A stretch of 64,000 nucleotides of DNA, taken from Chryseobacterium aurantiacum (GTDB lineage Bacteria; Bacteroidota; Bacteroidia; Flavobacteriales; Weeksellaceae). Position 1 is the first letter of the stretch. Every line of letters starts with the position of its first letter. The stretch spans positions 186,001 through 250,000 of the forward strand of contig NZ_PXUE01000003.1 in NCBI RefSeq assembly GCF_003020585.1, written 5' to 3'. Of this stretch, positions 35,634 through 44,138 are shown piece after piece. The notes beneath the pieces are model-generated. The model searched no databases, had not been told where the DNA came from, and saw nothing but the letters and a program-made list of their open reading frames with translations. Position numbers and translations under genes: made by a program.

Positions 35634-37067
35634 CTAAAACTGAAAATAAATGAATTCATTATTCCCGAAATTGGCATATCGGAGAATAACATAAATAACT
35701 ATAAGATAAAAAACACGTCTTACCCACGGATTAAATCTTTTAATTTCTAACCCGTGAAATCTTTCCCTGTTGATCCATTCTATAACGAGCATGAAAACAA
35801 TCAACGCCAATGCTTTGATTGGCAATGGCTCCGGCATGGAAAATAGCTCTCTACTGAAAATTCTTCCTATGTAATGCCAAGCCTGTGAGACAGATTCTGC
35901 TCTGAAAAAAATCCAGGCAATGCAAGTAACCAGAAAGGTGATCAAAATCTGAAAACACTCCTTGACTGACGGTACTATTTTTCCTTGGGCAGCAACCTCC
36001 ATGTTCTGACGGTTTTTGTTCATAATCAATAGTGGCATAAAATATAAAGCATTCAGCCCACCCCAGATAATAAATGTCCAGTTGGCACCATGCCAGAACC
36101 CCGAAACAAGGAAGATAATAAATGTATTTCTGATTTTCATCAGAAGACCTCCCTTACTGCCACCTAAAGGAATATAAAGATAGTCTCTAAACCATGAGGA
36201 AAGTGAAATATGCCATCTTCTCCAAAATTCGGCGATATCTCTTGAGAAATAGGGAAAGGAGAAGTTTTTTAATAGTTCAATCCCAAACAATCTTGAAACT
36301 CCCAATGCTATATCAGAGTATCCGGAAAAATCTCCATAGATCTGAAAAGCAAACAAAACAGCACCTATTGCAAGATTTCCGGGGCTTTCGGTTTGGTAAT
36401 TGGCAAAGATCACATTCACTAGAGGGGCACAGGTATCTGCAATCACCATTTTCTTGAAAAATCCCCAAAGGATCTGACGCATCCCATCTACGGCCTGTTC
36501 ATAATTAAATATTCTCTTTCTTTGTATTTGAGGCAAAAGGTGAGTAGCCCTTTCTATGGGACCCGCTACAAGGAGAGGAAAATAACTTACGAAAACGGCA
36601 TAATCAGTAAAGTTTCTTTCTGCCTTTATTCTTTTTTTATAAACGTCAATCACATAGGACAGCCCGTGGAATGTATAGAAAGAAATACCAACCGGAAGGA
36701 TAATGTTGAGAAGCCAAACATTCACCTTGAAACCAAAACCACCCAAAAGTTCTGCAAAGCTATCCACAAAGAAATTATAATACTTGAAAAAGCCTAAAAA
36801 TCCAAGGTTGATAACAATGCTTAATGTAAGCCAGAATTTAGCTTCCCGATTACTTCGGCTATTCTCAATTTTAATACCGGATAAATAATCCAGTCCTATA
36901 GAAAACATAAGTAAAAAGAGAAACCTCCAGTCCCAACAGGCATAAAAATAAAAACTGGCAAACAATAACAATCTGTTCTGATGCTGGAATTTTTTATTGA
37001 AGACAAACCAATAGAGACAAAATACTATTGGTAAAAAAATGAGGAATCCTATTGAGTTGAATAACAT
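35634..37067 (-). CDS. MBOAT family O-acyltransferase, AlgI/DltB-like (pair A)
   Basis: 477 residues with about ten to twelve membrane segments. Family motifs in order: FFKYYNFFVD, ILPVGISFYTFHGLSYVIDVYKK, YFPLLVAGPIERAT, IYGDFSGYSDIALG, FWRRWHISLSSWFRDYLYIPLGG and SGFWHGANWTFIIWGG with the catalytic histidine H326. Such proteins move an acyl group across the inner membrane to an acceptor or to an SGNH partner. The matching SGNH-like gene follows 1 nt downstream. A second pair of the same kind lies just upstream in the operon. Confidence 0.93.
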   Translation of the reverse strand: MLFNSIGFLIFLPIVFCLYWFVFNKKFQHQNRLLLFASFYFYACWDWRFLFLLMFSIGLDYLSGIKIENSRSNREAKFWLTLSIVINLGFLGFFKYYNFFVDSFAELLGGFGFKVNVWLLNIILPVGISFYTFHGLSYVIDVYKKRIKAERNFTDYAVFVSYFPLLVAGPIERATHLLPQIQRKRIFNYEQAVDGMRQILWGFFKKMVIADTCAPLVNVIFANYQTESPGNLAIGAVLFAFQIYGDFSGYSDIALGVSRLFGIELLKNFSFPYFSRDIAEFWRRWHISLSSWFRDYLYIPLGGSKGGLLMKIRNTFIIFLVSGFWHGANWTFIIWGGLNALYFMPLLIMNKNRQNMEVAAQGKIVPSVKECFQILITFLVTCIAWIFFRAESVSQAWHYIGRIFSRELFSMPEPLPIKALALIVFMLVIEWINRERFHGLEIKRFNPWVRRVFYLIVIYVILRYANFGNNEFIYFQF

Positions 37068-37344
37068 ATGGTGACTTTAGAATTTGTTAATAGTTCTATA
37101 CTTTTTTAAGGTTCTAAAGTTTCAATCCAATGTCTTTTTTTCCGAAATACCGGTAAGTATTATGTCCTTTTTTGTTGGAAAAAGAATTGTTTTAACGGGA
37201 ACATTTGTTATTTCAATCATTATGGATGTTTTTAAATTTTACAAAAAAAATAATTTTTCTTTAAAGCTTTCAAAGTCATCTACTTTTGAGACTCAATTTA
37301 CGGTTCTTCCACCAAAAAGGCAACAGCGAAATTCTTCAACCGAA

Positions 37345-38283
37345 TTAATGTGATAAAATATCCTTTGCCAAGGCTCTTGAAAATAAAATTTCAGAATTAC
37401 GATTCAGGTGAACCTCATCCAGCCATTTATATTGATTCGGTAGGTTGTTGTAATTAATGTAAGATACCTTTGTTTTTGAAGCCACATTATTCATACGGCT
37501 GTCAAAGTCCGGAAATGCATTATTTTCTATGGAATATGGTTCTTTATTAATTGGCATTCTTATAACAATCACTTTACCATGCTTTTTCAAAAAATCGATG
37601 GCTTTTTCAAGGTAAATAATTCTATGTTCAGAAATTTTTAATCCGTTCATTCTCTCTTGAAATTTATCCATATTATTTCTGTCGAACATGGCTTGCTTTT
37701 CAGGAGAAACTTTTTTAATGATCTTAATATCATACTTACCGTTGTCTAAGATTACTGCTTCAGCAATTGCATCTAAAGCTGGCCTTATTTTTTTATTGAG
37801 TTCATTTGTAAGAGATGGCTCATAACTTTCAAATAAATATTCAATATTAGGATTGATGGCAACCCTGGAAGTTTTTGCAACCGATTTATCGTTTTCAATA
37901 TAAAACTCCGGGCTGTCCGGCTTGTTTTTATCTACCATTAAAGCCGTTGGCTCTACCGTAACCACAAAAACGCCATCTTTGGTATCCGGTTTTATCTTTT
38001 TTTCGATAGATTCCAGATACTTCGGTCCGTATGGTGAGTGTGCCCAGGTAAAGGAATAATTATACAATGTTGCATGGGGAAACTTCTCGTGTATAATACT
38101 GTTCATAATATCAGGATCTACCACCGCAGCTCTTGAGCTTCCCATAATAAGGGAATTCTGCTGGGGCGATGTGAATCTTTTATAATAATCGTCCGTATTT
38201 TTTCCCAAATAATAGACGGCATATACAATGACTAGCAATGGAAGTACAGAAAAAACGGCCAATCTTAGAATTGATTTCTTCAT
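37345..38283 (-). CDS. SGNH-hydrolase-like exported protein, partner of the MBOAT enzyme (pair B)
   Basis: 312 residues. It has an N-terminal anchor (about 7-26), then the shared segment NTDDYYKRF and block I as MGSSRAAVV with S50 in the same place as in pair A (GSS instead of GDS). DEVHLNRNSEILF gives D289 and H292. End-to-end similarity with the pair A protein shows paralogy, although the identity looks low. The gene follows the second MBOAT gene by 76 nt, and a 277-nt gap separates it from pair A downstream. A role in glycan O-acylation is inferred from these motifs and from the pairing. Confidence 0.75.
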   Translation of the reverse strand: MKKSILRLAVFSVLPLLVIVYAVYYLGKNTDDYYKRFTSPQQNSLIMGSSRAAVVDPDIMNSIIHEKFPHATLYNYSFTWAHSPYGPKYLESIEKKIKPDTKDGVFVVTVEPTALMVDKNKPDSPEFYIENDKSVAKTSRVAINPNIEYLFESYEPSLTNELNKKIRPALDAIAEAVILDNGKYDIKIIKKVSPEKQAMFDRNNMDKFQERMNGLKISEHRIIYLEKAIDFLKKHGKVIVIRMPINKEPYSIENNAFPDFDSRMNNVASKTKVSYINYNNLPNQYKWLDEVHLNRNSEILFSRALAKDILSH

Positions 38284-38359
38284 AAATTAAATTATACTTG
38301 AGTTCAAAACACTCATTATACATTTCTGCTCACCAACAAGACTTTTTAGATACAATACC

Positions 38360-39793
38360 TTAAAACATGGCATACATAAATCCTTTCGGAGCAATATAGA
38401 ACAGGAAAACTAAAAATACGAGAACATAATAAAGTCCCCATCTCAGCACAATGCTTCTTCCTACAAAGATCTCTTTAATGGCATATTCCTGATCCCTATA
38501 TGACCACTCTAGCAGAAGCATGAAAAAAGTAAGAATAATAACTCCTTTTTGGATCGGAAAATTAGGCAACTGAAAAAATGACAAGGAAAATATCCCCTGA
38601 TAGTACTTCATAGCCATTTCCATATCTTTTGCGAAGAAGAGAATCATCAATAATGAGAAAAGAACAAACGTTACAGGAATATTTTTAAATTCCTCTTTGG
38701 TCGGAATAAAATTATTTGATGTTTTAATTTTTTTATTCATCTTCCCACTCATAATTAATGGGATAAACATGATTCCACTTACCAGCCCATGTACAATGTA
38801 ATGCCACTCTGCCCCATGCCAAAAACCAACCACTAAAAAGTTAATAATGATGGCCATAATCAGTCCGTACTTTCCATAATCCCTGAAATTAATGGATAAT
38901 GGGGTAAAGACATATTCTGTAAGCCATGAAGTAAGGGAAATATGCCATCTTCTCCAATAATCGGCTACATTCTGTGCAAACAAAGGGTAATTGAAGTTGG
39001 GTTGAATTTTGATTCCCAATAGCTTTGAAATCCCAATTGCCATATCTGTATATCCTGAAAAATCTGAATACAACTGGATAAAATACAGTACCGCTCCTAC
39101 AAACAATGCGCTTCCATTTAAGGTGGGATACGCTTCAAATAATTTAGCAGTAATGACTGCAATATTATCTGCAATTACAAGTTTTTTGAAAAGCCCCCAT
39201 AAAATCTGCTTCAGACCATCTGAAAACTGAGGTGCAGAAAATTCTCTCTTTACTTTAAGGTTTTTCAGGAAAGGAGTTGCCCTGTCAATTGGTCCGGCAA
39301 TGATGCATGGAAAAAAGGCTACAAATATGGAATAGTCCAATAGGGACGGAATCTCTTTCAGTTTATTGTTTCTGATATCCAATAAGTAGCTGATCATTCT
39401 AAATGAGTAGAAACTAATTCCTATCGGGAAGATGATTTTCAATAAACCCAGTTGGTCTTTAAATCCAAAAAGTTGCAGAAAATCATTAAAGTTTTCAATG
39501 AAAAAGTTAAAATATTTAAAGTATAAAAGTTGAATCAGGACAATAAAAACGCCTGATCTCAGCCAAATTACCTTAGCTTTCTCATGAGAAGACTTTATCT
39601 TGTTTCCTACGAAATAAGTAATGGCTGTGGAAACAATAAGCAATGACAAAAACTCCCAACTCCAGCTGCTGTAGAAAATATAGCTTCCTAAAAGCAGAAT
39701 TATATTTTGAATCTTAGTGGTTTTTCCAAAAAGATAGTAAGCAAAATATAATGCAATGAAGAACAGTATAAAGCTGTATGAATTAAGAAGCAT
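38360..39793 (-). CDS. MBOAT family O-acyltransferase, AlgI/DltB-like (pair B)
   Basis: 477 residues, the same length as the pair A enzyme, with the catalytic histidine H326 at the identical position (VVGFWHGAEWHYIVHG). Other family motifs are IFPIGISFYSFRMISYLLDI, FFPCIIAGPIDRAT, LYSDFSGYTDMAIGISKL and YWRRWHISLTSWLTEYVFTPL. It is 10 nt downstream of the acyl-carrier-protein gene, so the carrier is the obvious candidate for acyl donor, as DltC is for DltB. Acetyl-CoA or another donor remains possible. Confidence 0.93.
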   Translation of the reverse strand: MLLNSYSFILFFIALYFAYYLFGKTTKIQNIILLLGSYIFYSSWSWEFLSLLIVSTAITYFVGNKIKSSHEKAKVIWLRSGVFIVLIQLLYFKYFNFFIENFNDFLQLFGFKDQLGLLKIIFPIGISFYSFRMISYLLDIRNNKLKEIPSLLDYSIFVAFFPCIIAGPIDRATPFLKNLKVKREFSAPQFSDGLKQILWGLFKKLVIADNIAVITAKLFEAYPTLNGSALFVGAVLYFIQLYSDFSGYTDMAIGISKLLGIKIQPNFNYPLFAQNVADYWRRWHISLTSWLTEYVFTPLSINFRDYGKYGLIMAIIINFLVVGFWHGAEWHYIVHGLVSGIMFIPLIMSGKMNKKIKTSNNFIPTKEEFKNIPVTFVLFSLLMILFFAKDMEMAMKYYQGIFSLSFFQLPNFPIQKGVIILTFFMLLLEWSYRDQEYAIKEIFVGRSIVLRWGLYYVLVFLVFLFYIAPKGFMYAMF

Positions 39794-39803
39794 ACAACAG
39801 ATT

Positions 39804-40040
39804 TTATTTGGAAGTTATGGAATCTATCATTTCACCCACATCATTCCAGCTTCTGATTTCCGATGATGTAAAACGCATTCCGAAAGCCTTTTCTACAGCT
39901 ACAATTAACTGAATATGAGAAAGAGAATCCCATTCTTCAATATCTTCCGCTGTAGTTTCGGGAGTTAGTACAATCTCTTCATTATCCAATTCATCACGGA
40001 AAATACCCGTAAGTTTCACTAAAATTTCATCCTTATTCAT
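39804..40040 (-). CDS. Acyl carrier protein
   Basis: 78 residues, the size of a free-standing carrier. EEWDSLSHIQLIVAVE holds the phosphopantetheine serine S39 in a DSL motif; the flanking helices are acidic. It lies 15 nt after the FkbH-like gene and 10 nt before an MBOAT gene. It differs from the other carrier in the window (46897) and would be a dedicated carrier for this operon rather than the housekeeping fatty-acid ACP. Confidence 0.93.
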   Translation of the reverse strand: MNKDEILVKLTGIFRDELDNEEIVLTPETTAEDIEEWDSLSHIQLIVAVEKAFGMRFTSSEIRSWNDVGEMIDSITSK

Positions 40041-40055
40041 GATGTTTAATGTGTT

Positions 40056-41783
40056 TTATAGTTTATTATTAATATATACTTGCTTGGTTGTATACTCATC
40101 CACATTCAATATCCATTTTTCATCCTGCTTTGTGAATCCCAGTCTTTCATAATGATCTTTGACCATTTGGTTTTTGGAGGTTGGAATAAACTCTCCTTCT
40201 ATATATTTGTATCCGTTTTTCTGGGCGGTATCTACAATGGTATTCAGGGTAAAATCCTCCATCCCTCTTTTCAGGACACGGCAGCTCATCAGCCATGTAT
40301 TGATAAACATTGTTTCCTGAGTTTTCTTTTCAAGTACGATAACGCATATCAGTCCATTATCTCCATATTTATCCTCCAAAGTAAAGGAAATGGTATGATG
40401 ATCTTCAGACTTCATCAGTTCTTCAACATCTTGTTCTGTATACCGTATCGTTCTCAGATTAAACTGATTAGACCGCTGGGTTAATTGTGAAACCCTTGGT
40501 TTTGAAAAGCTATTGAAAGCCTGAACATCTGAAACCATGTTCATGCTTTTCAGAAAGTCTTCAACGTTTGTAAAACTTTCTATATCTACAGCTCTCTGTG
40601 CCTCAACCTGATATTGCTTTGTTCTTTCGGAATCATTCTCAGAAAAGCTTGCAGTTTCAAAAAGGTTTAGGCTGTACAGATACTCAAGATATTCTGCAGG
40701 ATCCTCAGGCAGCTCCGGAACACAAACTTCCGGAATATTCTCTCTTACAATATTTCTTTCAAATGGGTTATCATCCAGAAAGACCATAGAGTCAAACCCT
40801 ATATTTAGAATGCTTTGTATTTTCCTGATATTATCTGCCTTATTTTCCCAATTGGCAACAAAAACCGCTATATCCTCTAGTCTAAGAACCATATCCGGGT
40901 GTTTCTCAAAGGGCTCCTTGGCTTTATCTTCATCATTTTTACTACAAACAGCAAGGATTACTCCTCTTTTTTGCAGAGCTTTTACCCAATATTGAAATTC
41001 TGTAAATGCCTTTCCAATTCCAAAGCTTCCGATTTGAATTTTTTCAAGGCCGTCATCTCCTATGATTCCACCCCAGGTTGTATTATCCAGATCCAGAATC
41101 AGGCATTTTTTAAACTTCCCTTCCAGAGAGGAAATAATTCCTGTAATATGATGAGCAACAATAGGTAATGCATCCAATGACAATACCATTTCTGTGTTTA
41201 CATAGATATTAGGAGAAAACATAAAATCTCTTCCCCATTTATTTTGAATAGAAACCAGGTCTGCTATAAAAAAGTTATTATTCTTTACTGCAATTTCTGC
41301 TGAAAGAAGATAATTAAGTTTATTCTGCTGAAAAACAAATGAAGACTCAACTTTATTGGAAAAGTTTCCAAAGACCTGATTATTAATGGATGGAAAATTG
41401 CAATAGATCACACGGCTTTTTGTTCTGCCCTGAATTGTTTTATAAAGTTCCTCTACATATGTGATCTTATTGTCCGCAAAGACCGTCTGGGAATCATATG
41501 ACTTATAATACTGTCCCAAAAGTTTATGAGAAGACTCAAATATAATGGTGTAGTCTGCATTAAACTCGTAATATTCAGAGGTAGGATCCAGTATCTGACG
41601 GGAAATTTGTCCGAAATCTGTTTCAAAGATCTCAAAATCAAAACCATCATGAATGGCCGTTCCCTTTAAGGCAATATTCAGAAACTGAGTAGCAGTATCA
41701 CCCAATAAGGCAATCTTTATTTTTTTTAGTCCCTGTATATTTTTGCGAAGTTCTTTTTTAAGCTCCGAAAACGTCTTGTACAT
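40056..41783 (-). CDS. FkbH-like HAD-IIIC family protein with GNAT-like C-terminal domain
   Basis: 575 residues. The N-terminal domain (about 1-210) includes KIALLGDTATQFLN, which looks SGNH-like. The HAD core has D231-L-D233-N-T235 (CLILDLDNTTWGG), VCSKNDEDKAKE and FLDDNPFERNIV. The C-terminal part (about 430-560) resembles the GNAT-like end of large FkbH proteins. Characterised FkbH enzymes take 1,3-bisphosphoglycerate, dephosphorylate it and load a glyceryl group on an acyl carrier protein. The carrier gene follows directly, which supports a loading role here. The actual three-carbon unit, or a function as a plain phosphatase, is not settled by sequence. Confidence 0.85.
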   Translation of the reverse strand: MYKTFSELKKELRKNIQGLKKIKIALLGDTATQFLNIALKGTAIHDGFDFEIFETDFGQISRQILDPTSEYYEFNADYTIIFESSHKLLGQYYKSYDSQTVFADNKITYVEELYKTIQGRTKSRVIYCNFPSINNQVFGNFSNKVESSFVFQQNKLNYLLSAEIAVKNNNFFIADLVSIQNKWGRDFMFSPNIYVNTEMVLSLDALPIVAHHITGIISSLEGKFKKCLILDLDNTTWGGIIGDDGLEKIQIGSFGIGKAFTEFQYWVKALQKRGVILAVCSKNDEDKAKEPFEKHPDMVLRLEDIAVFVANWENKADNIRKIQSILNIGFDSMVFLDDNPFERNIVRENIPEVCVPELPEDPAEYLEYLYSLNLFETASFSENDSERTKQYQVEAQRAVDIESFTNVEDFLKSMNMVSDVQAFNSFSKPRVSQLTQRSNQFNLRTIRYTEQDVEELMKSEDHHTISFTLEDKYGDNGLICVIVLEKKTQETMFINTWLMSCRVLKRGMEDFTLNTIVDTAQKNGYKYIEGEFIPTSKNQMVKDHYERLGFTKQDEKWILNVDEYTTKQVYINNKL

Positions 41784-41802
41784 ACTTATTCTTTTTATTG
41801 AA

Positions 41803-41916
41803 TTAAAATATAGATGTACAATCTACGAATACACTCGGCTCTTTCTTATTTTTCACTTTACAGGCAAGGGATATCGAATCTTCACTCGACATGTTTGTAT
41901 GGGAAACTTTTTTCAT
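41803..41916 (-). CDS. Short open frame in the leader of the FkbH-like gene
   Basis: A 37-residue frame (MKKVSHTNMSSEDSISLACK, then VKNKKEPSVFVDCTSIF) begins just downstream of the predicted transcription start and ends 19 nt before the next start codon. It is not in frame with that gene and has no recognisable domain. It may be a leader peptide, a small protein or chance. Confidence 0.2.
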   Translation of the reverse strand: MKKVSHTNMSSEDSISLACKVKNKKEPSVFVDCTSIF

Positions 41917-41940
41917 TTTTAAAATTGTGTTGCTTTCTTG

Positions 41941-41970
41941 CAAAAATAAAGATTTTTATCTGATATTCAA
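41941..41970 (-). promoter_or_regulatory. Promoter of the FkbH-ACP-MBOAT-SGNH operon
   Basis: Reverse-strand TTG (41970-41968), exactly 19 nt, then TATTTTTG (41948-41941): a full -7 match with correct spacing. It overlaps the 3' end of the acyltransferase-3 gene. The predicted leader is about 150 nt. Confidence 0.65.
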
Positions 41971-42978
41971 CTTTTTCAGATAATCTCTCAATGGTTTTTC
42001 TATAAATTGATAAAACACAATGGAAGTCATAATAAGAACAATGATATAAATTCCAAATATAGTGTTAATATCAAGATTATATTCTTTTAATATTTCTCTA
42101 AGAATATATAAAATAGGGATATGGGTAATATATACAGCATAACTTGCTTCTCCCAAATATTCCAAAGGTTTCCATGAAAACAGCTTCGTTAATGTTCCGT
42201 TATTTTTGGATATTAAAATAATAAGCGGAATAAAAAGAATCGCCATCAAACCATCATGATAAAAAAGAGGAACGAAGATTAAGGATATCAAAATAGCTGC
42301 AAAAATAATCATCATCGGAATATCAAAATTCTTCTGTCCTGAGTTCTTCACAAAGTATAATCCGGCAAGATTTCCTACTAAAAATTCATTAACATGCATT
42401 AGAGGGAAATAATACAGCAGTTCATGACTTTCCGTATGAGGTCCTTCATAATAGGATGAACCAGCATAAAGATTACAGAAAACCTGAGTAATAATCCAGA
42501 TAATAATTGTGACCACCCAGATACTTTTATTTCCCTTGGAATAAAAATAGTTGTATAGCAAAGGAAAAATCAGGTAAAACAAAAACTCAACAGAAATAGA
42601 CCATCCCGGAAAATTAAGGATCATAGCCTCTCCCGGAAGCCAGCTCTGAAGCCCCAGCAGATACAAAAATCCTCTGTAAACACTGAAGTTATAATACCTT
42701 GTGATCAGATAAAGCAGAAGCCCTACTACATATAGCGGATAGATCCTTGCAAATCTGTTTTTATAATAATCAAAGTAGTCTATCCTATCTTTTTTGTGAT
42801 AGGCAACAATCATAATAAAACCTGAAAGAATGAAGAAGTAACTTACTCCTACATTAGCTCTCAGAAAGATATTTGAAATATAATCTATGTTATATAAAAA
42901 CAGATCTTTGTTGAAATGGGATATGACAATTGCCATAGCGGCAAGAAACCTGGTAAATGTAATCTGGCTTATCTTCAT
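41956..42978 (-). CDS. Acyltransferase-3 family membrane protein (OafA/YrhL-like)
   Basis: 340 residues and about ten membrane segments. The first helix has TFTRFLAAMAIVISHF with the family arginine and histidine, then GVSYFFILSGFIM, YYKNRFARIYPLY and SISVEFLFYLIFPLLY, the standard acyltransferase-3 motifs. Members O-acetylate glycans using acetyl-CoA from the cytoplasm. There is no extra periplasmic SGNH domain. This would be the third membrane-bound O-acyltransferase in the block. It is 135 nt downstream of the methyltransferase gene on the same strand. Confidence 0.92.
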   Translation of the reverse strand: MKISQITFTRFLAAMAIVISHFNKDLFLYNIDYISNIFLRANVGVSYFFILSGFIMIVAYHKKDRIDYFDYYKNRFARIYPLYVVGLLLYLITRYYNFSVYRGFLYLLGLQSWLPGEAMILNFPGWSISVEFLFYLIFPLLYNYFYSKGNKSIWVVTIIIWIITQVFCNLYAGSSYYEGPHTESHELLYYFPLMHVNEFLVGNLAGLYFVKNSGQKNFDIPMMIIFAAILISLIFVPLFYHDGLMAILFIPLIILISKNNGTLTKLFSWKPLEYLGEASYAVYITHIPILYILREILKEYNLDINTIFGIYIIVLIMTSIVFYQFIEKPLRDYLKKLNIR

Positions 42979-43113
42979 ATAAACTGCTAAACAGTCGTGT
43001 TATAAGTTTTTATTTAAACATTTTTTCATCCAGAAATCTTCAACGATTAAAATCTATCACCATTTAAATTAAACGGGTATTATAAAAAGGGAACCAACCT
43101 CTTTTTTTAAAAG

Positions 43114-43884
43114 CTATTTAATAAAAACACCAATATATTTCCCTTCGTATTCTACAACTGTGGTTTCTATTTTATTTTTTTCACAGAAATCCTGATAGGC
43201 AGAGTTATCTCCGATATCATCACTGATGAAAACACCTCCTTTTCTCAGGTGGCTGTAAAGTTCATCATAAGCCCACATTCTTCCGTTATAGCTCTTGTCA
43301 GAATCATAGTGAAGAACATCAAACGTAGCGTTTTCGGAAAATATCTTCGGTAATGACTCCCTGTCTGCAAAACGGAATAATTTCCAGCCTGTCTTAAGGA
43401 TTTCAGGAACTACATATCCTACGTACTGATCGCCATCCTGTGCAAGGTAAGGCATATCTGAACTGTATAGAGTTCCGTTTCTTTTTACCAGTGATAAAAG
43501 GCTTGCCAATGAAGACCATCCATAGGCCACTCCTGTTTCCACTACATGTTTAGCATTCGTAAACTCACAAGCATAATAAATCAGCTCCAAAGCACCGGGT
43601 CCTCCCATTTTTACGGGACAATCCTTTTCCTTTTGTGTTGCTGTTGCTAAAATCTCCTGATAATTGCTACGAAAAGCATCTATTTCAAGCCCGAAGAGCT
43701 TTGAAATAGCCTCTTTCTGTGATACAGCTCTTCCGGCAGCCCAAGAATTGGTTTTTTCCTTTCCTTTGAATGCATTGCCTCTGTTGACCGTATTTTTAAT
43801 AATTTTTCTACCCAGTTCCGGATAAAGGTCGGGTCTTTTCAGATACCCGATAAATGTTTTGAGAACTCTTGTTATTTCACTCAC
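43114..43884 (-). CDS. SAM-dependent methyltransferase (Methyltransf_24 type)
   Basis: 256 residues. HVVETGVAYGWSSLASLLSL is the SAM-binding loop, LYSSDMPYLAQDGDQ follows, and DVLHYDSDKSYNGR and GGVFISDDIGDNSAYQDF are the metal and acceptor segments of Methyltransf_24 O-methyltransferases. Sugar O-methylation is the likely reaction, with no substrate assigned. The start codon is GTG: reading from 43884 gives VSEITRV, with no ATG at a comparable place. It is the first reverse gene of this block and has its own -7 element 20 nt upstream. Confidence 0.85.
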   Translation of the reverse strand: MSEITRVLKTFIGYLKRPDLYPELGRKIIKNTVNRGNAFKGKEKTNSWAAGRAVSQKEAISKLFGLEIDAFRSNYQEILATATQKEKDCPVKMGGPGALELIYYACEFTNAKHVVETGVAYGWSSLASLLSLVKRNGTLYSSDMPYLAQDGDQYVGYVVPEILKTGWKLFRFADRESLPKIFSENATFDVLHYDSDKSYNGRMWAYDELYSHLRKGGVFISDDIGDNSAYQDFCEKNKIETTVVEYEGKYIGVFIK

Positions 43885-43903
43885 TGTGTTGCCTTTAATA
43901 GAG

Positions 43904-43911
43904 CAAAAATA
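43904..43911 (-). promoter_or_regulatory. -7 element for the methyltransferase gene
   Basis: Reverse-strand TATTTTTG, a full TANNTTTG match, about 20 nt before the GTG start. No TTTG is seen at -33. Confidence 0.45.
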
Positions 43912-43944
43912 AAGATTTTTTTTTCATTTAATATAAAAACAGAT

Positions 43945-43952
43945 TATATTTG
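43945..43952 (+). promoter_or_regulatory. -7 element for the forward genes from 44139
   Basis: TATATTTG, a full TANNTTTG match in the divergent region. It would give a leader of about 180 nt in which I see no gene. No TTTG is seen at -33. Confidence 0.4.
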
Positions 43953-44138
43953 TGTAACTCAAGTGAAAAAAAACAGGGCCGTATCTTCATTATGAAAAGT
44001 GCCATTTTACCCTCAAGATCCCATTTTCAATGAACAATTTTCATTCAACATACTTTCTGAGACTTCCATCATTATTAATTGATAAAAATATTGAACTTTA
44101 CAGTCAGCTGTTAACCCTCAACCCTCTTTTAAATTAAT

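Noticed and set aside
37084..37353. 89-codon forward frame between the MBOAT/SGNH pairs
   Set aside because: It has no recognisable domain, overlaps the end of a reverse gene and is made of low-complexity Phe/Lys/Asn sequence.
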